A DNA stretch of 64,000 nucleotides. Origin: Canna indica (taxonomy: Eukaryota > Streptophyta > Magnoliopsida > Zingiberales > Cannaceae). Below the pieces are notes generated by a model that saw nothing but the letters and a program-made list of their open reading frames with translations, did not search any database and was not told the origin of the DNA. Shown here one piece after another: positions 58,741-64,000 of this stretch (positions are counted from its first letter, which is position 1; every line of letters starts with the position of its first letter). The stretch is from positions 65,944,001-66,008,000 of the forward strand of contig CP136891.1 of NCBI GenBank assembly GCA_034359265.1, read 5' to 3'. A program made the translations under genes and the position numbers.

Positions 58741-59878
58741 TGATGGAGACTCATAATGCTGCACTGAGCGACAGTGGTAGTAATTCCACGGAGCATCAGG
58801 GTCGAGGCCAAGGTCGGGGGCAAGGTCGAGGCTGGGGCCGTGGGAGAGAGCCGCAGGCACAGGAGGATGTGGGACAGGATCCCATAGTTGCACAGCTGTA
58901 GGCCCAAGCGGCCGAGTTGACTAAGTCGCTCTACAGGGATTAAGAGTTGAGGCAGCAGCAGCAGCCGCAGCTGGTACCAGTAGCACATGTGGTACCGGAG
59001 GTGGCCGAGCCAGTTGTATTGACGGGCAGAGTTACTGGGGCAGCCACATATACAGATTTCGTCAGATTGAGGCCTTCGGAGTTCACTGGGATAGATCAGT
59101 AGGTGGAGGTCACCAATTTCCTTGGTGACTGCTACGAGCTTTATGCAGAGCTCGGGTGCTCCTCTGAGGCGACTGCTCGTATCTGGGCCGGCCAAGGACT
59201 GGCTTCATATCTGGAGAGATCGTAGGGGGACAAATGCGCCACCCCCTACTCAGGAGGAGTTCAAGGCCGCGATTATGGAGCGGTACATCCTGAGCAGCGT
59301 TCGCGATAAGCAAGCGAAGGAGTTCGAGTTACTGCATTAGACTGGCGGCATAACAGTGCTTGACTATGAGATAGAGTTTACTCGACTCTCGAAGTACCAC
59401 CCTACTTTAGTGGCGACTGAGACCTCCAGGGTCAAGAGATTTGTCGAGGGACTGAGAGTACAGATCAGCAGGCTCATCCATTACATTGAGGATACTACTT
59501 TCGCTCAGGTAGTGGATGAGGCGCTTCGAAAGGAGGCACTGGTGTCGTTCGAGAAACATGATGGGCCCCCAAAGAAGAAGTTCCGACCTCATGGATCTGG
59601 AGGTCAGCCCTCACATTCTGAGGGGACCGTTGCAGCGGCAGATCATCAACCGAGTAGAGGGCACAGTAGTTCCAAGGGCCGTGGAGGCTCAGGACCGAGG
59701 GCATCTCGGCAGGCAGGGTCAGGGAGTGCACCACAAAAGACTGAGATACCACAGTGTGGTCGTTGTGGCAGGAGGCACTGGGGATATTGCTATGGCCGCA
59801 TACATGCATGCTTCGGGTGTGGGCAGGTTGGGCACTTCAAGAAAGACTGTCTGGACAGAGGTGGCCAGAGACCTTAGT
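58741..59878 (+). pseudogene. gypsy gag remnant (Tekay-like)
   Basis: The ATG at 58741 opens METHNAALSDSG and a glycine/arginine-rich N-terminus. Stops at 58899-58901 and 59100-59102 sit where relatives have CAG. The central gag domain reads TYTDFVRLRPSEFTG and, after a frameshift, GILVLDYEIEFTRLSKY-like text (59356 on: LDYEIEFTRLSKYHP, VKRFVEGLRVQISR). The nucleocapsid part has CGRCGRRHWGYC and the CCHC knuckle CFGCGQVGHFKKDC (59810-59851). Gag forms the particle shell and binds RNA. Confidence 0.85.
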
Positions 59879-59898
59879 AGTCTAGCGGGAAAGCACTG

Positions 59899-62800
59899 AT
59901 GTCAGTTGGTTTTGTGGGTCAAAAGAGTCAGGCAGACGGCAGAGGACAGCAGACCAGTCATTCTGAGAGGCCTTCTGTGCGAGTGTATGCTATGAACCGT
60001 GATGGCGCTGAGGCGTCAAGGGCAGTGGTGACAGGTATTCTTATTGTTGGTTCATTTGCTACATTTGTGTTATTTGATCCGGGTGCCACGCACTCCTTCG
60101 TATTTGCTATTTTTTGCTTCTAAACTATTGGGGAAACCCTCCATGCTTGATGTGTCTTATGTGGTGTCAACGCCTATGGGCAATATTATTCTGGCTGAGA
60201 TGGTATTTTGGGACTACGAGGTGTTCATCTGTGGACACGTGTTGAAGGTGGAGTTGACACTTCTGCTGATGCTGGAGCTGGATATGATACTTGGAATGAA
60301 TTGGCTGGCGAATCATTTCGCGTCAGGAGATTGTAGGGTTAAAATTGTTACCTTCAGTAAGCTCGGGTTGCCACAGTTTACCTTCCAAGGAGACGGAAGG
60401 GGGGACCCTATTGGGGTTATATCAACTCTGGAGGCTCGCAAGTTACTTCTTGGTGGCTGTCAGTCCTTCCTGGCCTTTATGTCTGTGGTAGAGGAGGACA
60501 AGGGTACGACTGGGGATGTTAGGGGGACACAGGTAGTTCGTGAGTTCCCTGACGTATTTACCGAGGAGTTGTCGGGTTTGCCGCTAAAAAGAGAGATTGA
60601 ATTTTGCATTGACTTGCAGCCTGGGGTGAAGCCAATTTTCATTCCACCTTATCGGATGGTAGCGACTGAGCTGAGAGAGTTGAAGTCACAGTTGCAGGAG
60701 CTGCTAAATTTAGGCTTTATACGCCCAAGTGTTTCTCCATGGAGCACTCTGGTGCTCTTCGTGAAGAGCAAAGATGAGTCTATGCGTATGTGCATTGATT
60801 ATCGGTAGCTTAACAAGGTGACAGTTAAAAATTATTATTCGCTGTCTAGGATTGATGACCTATTTGATCAGTTCCAAGGGGCACAGTGGTTTCCAAAGAT
60901 TGATTTGAGATTCAGATATCACCAGTTGAGAATCCGGGATCGCGATGTGCCAAGACCACTTTCAGGATGAGAAATGACCACTTTATGTTCTTGGTCATGT
61001 CCTTTGTGCTGACAAATGCACCAGCAGCTTTCATGGACCTGATGAACTGAGTGTTCAAGGGGTACCTGGACAGATTTGTGATTGTCTTTATTGATGACAT
61101 CTTGGTTTACTCCAGGAGCAAGGAAGAGCACACTGAGCATTTGAGGATGATTCTGGAGACCCTCAGGGAGCATAGGATGTATGTCAAGTTCTCCAAATGC
61201 GAGTTTTGACTGGAGAGCGTGGGATTTTTGGGCCATGTGGTGTCGAGGGAGGGGGTGAGAGTAGACCCCGCAAAGGTGAGGTAGCTAACCAATGTGACAG
61301 AGATCCGTAGTTTCTTGGGGTTGGCCGGTTAGTACAAAAAGTTTGTGGAAAATTTCTCCAGGATTACGGCACCATTGACTCGTTTGACCCAGAAGAAGGT
61401 CAAGTTTGTTTGGGACGACAAGTGTGAGGAGAGCTTTCAGAAGCTCAAGGACTACTTGACGTCGGTGCCAATGTTAGCTGTACCCTCAGGTTCAGGAGGG
61501 TTTGTAGTATACTGTGATGCCTCTTGAATTAGTTTGGGTTGCGTCTTGATGTAGTATGGCCGGGTAATAGCTTATGCATCCCGCCAGTTGAAAAATCATG
61601 AGAAAAATTATCTGACGCATGACTTAGAGTTAGCAGCGGTGGTTTTTGCACTGAAGCTGTGGCGTCACTACCTGTATAGCGAGGCCTGAGAGATATACAC
61701 TGATCACAAGAGCCTTAGTACTTGCTTACTCAAAAGGAGTTGAACCTTAGCCAGAGGTGGTGGCTCGAGCTCCTGAAGGATTATGACTGCACGATCGTGT
61801 ACCATCATGGGAAGGTAAATGTGGTGGCAGATGCCTTGAGCAGGAATCCATGGGTAGTTTGGAACACATGGCGGTCAAGAGGAGGCCACTGGCTCAAGAT
61901 TTGGCCATGTGTTTAGATGGTAGGACAGTCCTGACTGTATCAGATATATTCTAGGGTTTTGGTGGTACACCTGCCACCGTTCCACATACACGATGCATCC
62001 GGAGGCCACAAAGATGTACCAAGATCTAAGGCAACATTACTGGTGGAGAGCGATGGACAGAGAGGTAGCCGAGTTTGTGTCTAAGTGTTTGGTCTGCTAG
62101 CAGGTGAAGGTCGAGCACTTGAAGTCGGCAGGGTTGGTTCAGAACTTGGAGGTACCTGAGTGGAAATGGGAGAAGATAATCATGGATTTTGTGATCGGTT
62201 TACCAAGGTCTAGAAAGGGCAATGACTCTATTTGGGTTGTAGTTGATCGGCTAACTAAGACTGCACATTTCATACCGGTCAAGATGACCTTTTCAACTGA
62301 ACAGTTTGCCAGATTGTTTCTGGACTGGATTGTGACATATCATGGTATCCCTGTTATGATCATCTCAGTTCGGGGTACCTAGCTCACAGTTCGGTTTTGG
62401 CAGTCTTTCTAGGAGGCCCTAGGTTCTTAGGTGCGGTTTAGCACTGCGTTTCATCCGTAGACCGATGGTAAGTTGGAGAGGACTATCTAGATATTGGAGG
62501 ATATGTTGAGGGCCTGTGTGTTGGACCTAGATGATGGCTAGGAGAAGCATTTATCCCTGATTGAGTTCGCTTACAATAACAACTATCAGAGTAGTATTGG
62601 TATGGCTCCTTTTGAGGCCCTATATGGGCTGTGGGATGGTTTGAGGCAGGGGAATCCCTCATGGTGGATCCTGACTTGGTTGAAGAAGCGATCGAGAAAG
62701 TGAAGCTGATCAAGGAAAGTCTGTTGGCAGCTCAGAGTCACCAAAAAATATATGTGAATTAATGGAAAGGCCAGAGAGGTAGAATTTACTGAGGGTGACA

Positions 62801-63225
62801 TGGTGTTCCTGAAGGTTTCCCCTATGAAAGGGGTGGTCCGGTTTGGGAAGAGGGTGAAATTCAGCCCCAGGTTCATCGGGCCATTCCCTATTCTCAAGCG
62901 GAGGGGCGCCGTAGCAAATGAGTTAGCCTTACCTCCTAGCATGGACAGATTTCATCCAGTTTTCCATATGTCTATGCTGAAAAGCTATGTCTGAGATGAG
63001 TCCCATGTGATTGAGCCTACCACAATTGAGGTGGATACAACAATCTCGTACGAGGAGAAACCTATAGAGGTGCTTGGCCGGCAGATCAGGAAACTGAGAT
63101 CCAAGGAGATTCCCTTGGTGAAGGTCATATGGGAGCACCATACTGTATAGGAGGCTACTTGAGATGTGGAGTAGGACATGAAAGAGCATTACCCCTCTTT
63201 ATTTGAGGATATGGTAAGTCCTTAT
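59899..63225 (+). pseudogene. gypsy pol remnant: protease, RT, RNase H, integrase, chromodomain-like tail
   Basis: The protease active site reads VLFDPGATHSFV (about 60068-60103; usual DSGA is DPGA), with a frameshift just after. RT begins FPDVFTEELSGLP and has ESMRMCIDYR followed by a TAG (60806-60808); the catalytic motif FIDDILVYS (about 61088-61114) is intact. RNase H has GGFVVYCDAS (stop after), [18 protein letters not shown] and YTDHKSL. Integrase has IIMDFVIGLPRS, DRLTKTAHFIPVKM, then ISVRGT where the second catalytic aspartate has become valine, and FAYNNNYQSS. The tail IEPTTIEVDTTISYEEKPI, RQIRKLRSKEIPLVKVIW resembles the Tekay chromodomain region. At least a dozen stops, mostly TAG or TGA. 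Confidence 0.9.
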
Positions 63226-63270
63226 GCTATGCTAAAATTCGAGGATGAATTTTCCTTAAGGGGGGAAGAT
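63226..63270 (+). other. polypurine tract of the Tekay-like element
   Basis: TTAAGGGGGGAAGAT directly precedes the 3' LTR start, the expected plus-strand primer; the phrase GAGGATGAATTTTCCTTAAG upstream is also typical of Tekay/Del elements. Confidence 0.85.
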
Positions 63271-63507
63271 TGTAATACCCGAAAATTTCTATATTTAATT
63301 TTGTTTGATTTAGTGAGCCGATTCGGGGACGCGCCGAGATGAGTCACGAGATCGCCGCGATTAGAAGGTATGGCCGGGTATTTAATAAATTGCAAGGCTC
63401 TAACTTTTGTGCTATTATAAATTAAATTGGATGTTGGGTCCACGTCGGGGTAGAACCGAGTTCGCGGGTTCTATCGGGGCTCGATTCAGATGCGGGTTGA
63501 GTCGGGT
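63271..63507 (+). repeat. 3' LTR of the Tekay-like element, first part
   Basis: Near-identical to 55554-55788 (TGTAATACCC...GAGTCGGGT). It stops where TGTCACGCC begins; the rest of the LTR, if present, lies beyond the window. Confidence 0.9.
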
Positions 63508-64000
63508 TGTCACGCCCCGGTTCGGATCCACCCACATGTCCTGAGGCGGCCCCGTTCTGAAACGCGGTAGTAGGCGACTCGGAAACCACGCAATGGAAGG
63601 AAAACCACCAATACATATCACAAATCATAGTTGAGCATCTCATGAAACAAATAATTACATCAAAAAGCCTAACGATACATACACAAAAGATAATTCATTC
63701 AGATACAATATTAAACGAATAATTTAATTATATAATTTTCAAAACTCCAAAATCATCAGTATCAAAATCAAAGTATGTGAAGATGACAAAATAGAACAAA
63801 ATACAAAAACAGTCGCCATATCAAAGCTCCAGATCTACATGTTGTCTATACACTATCTACACCTCGATCTAGATATCAACGACTCACCCTCGCAAGTCTG
63901 AAGCAATAACAATAGGAATTAGCGGAATGCTGAGTAGGAGTACCACAATATGATTAACAACATGTATAAGGTGTCAACTCAATAGTAAACAATAATATGG
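63508..64000 (-). mobile_element. start of another gypsy-like LTR (partial)
   Basis: TGTCACGCCCCGGTTCGG is, on the minus strand, the CCGGGGCGTGACA end of a gypsy-type LTR, like those at 12794 and 41773, inserted in the Tekay 3' LTR. It runs off the window, so it cannot be told whether it is a solo LTR or a full element. No coding sequence is seen. Confidence 0.6.

Larger units (their letters stand above)
55554..63507 (+). mobile_element. Ty3/gypsy chromovirus (Tekay/Del-like), 3' LTR interrupted
   Basis: 5' LTR 55554-58530 (TGTAATACCC...GGGGTGTGACA), primer-binding site 58534-58545, gag from 58741, pol to about 63225, polypurine tract 63257-63270, and the start of the 3' LTR at 63271. Pol order is protease, RT, RNase H, integrase, then a chromodomain-like tail: the gypsy order. 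The 3' LTR is cut at 63507 by another LTR. More than twenty in-frame stops are visible and two catalytic sites are changed, so it is inactive. Confidence 0.92.

Overview
This window looks like repeat-rich nuclear DNA of a flowering plant, probably a large-genome and perhaps monocot-like species; the species itself cannot be fixed from the sequence. The evidence is a spliced F-box/kelch gene with GT-AG borders, several LTR retrotransposons of plant-type Ty1/copia and Ty3/gypsy lineages primed by initiator tRNA-Met, CACTA elements and MITEs. There are no bacterial operons, rRNA or CRISPR arrays, and I recognised no tRNA genes.

Layout. 1-6951: mostly anonymous AT-rich DNA holding one terminal-inverted-repeat element (1127-2987) filled with a GC/T-rich tandem array. 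6952-9602 (minus): the only convincing host gene, a two-exon F-box/kelch-repeat protein of the Arabidopsis At1g51550 type. 10200-11040: small hairpins and two MITEs. 11079-23623: a nest. Two adjacent copies of an old AT-rich dispersed repeat are interrupted by a solo copia LTR (11545-12768, exact duplication TATTC) and by a gypsy-like LTR (12794-22708), which is itself split by a gag-only copia element (13930-21628, minus).

23624-about 43960: a decayed Tat-type gypsy element (gag and protease remnants, no visible RT or integrase, an antisense ORF, two LTRs). A 13 kb SIRE-like copia element (25261-38329, duplication GTAGC) is inserted in its body, a 5.1 kb CACTA element carrying gene-like exon fragments (30075-35158, duplication AAG) is inserted in that copia RT region, and a gypsy-like solo LTR (41773-43825) sits in its 3' LTR. 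44586-46167: a CACTA end and a 430 bp foldback. 46168-55019 (minus): a decayed Angela-like copia element with a truncated 3' LTR. 55020-55553: a fragment of a CACTA transposase-associated (DUF4216-type) gene. 55554-63507: a Tekay/Del-like gypsy chromovirus with many stop codons, a 696 bp foldback MITE in its 5' LTR, and a 3' LTR cut by the start of another LTR (63508 to the end).

Functionally the window is one host gene beside a graveyard of nested transposons. No retrotransposon polyprotein here is intact; all carry stops or frameshifts. The most notable items are the CACTA element with exon-like captured fragments, the gag-only copia element next to a pol-bearing relative that shares its LTR ends and gag tail, the clusters of GGTCGACC-type palindromes in these copia LTRs, and the 430 bp foldback built from AGTGAGGGTC motifs.
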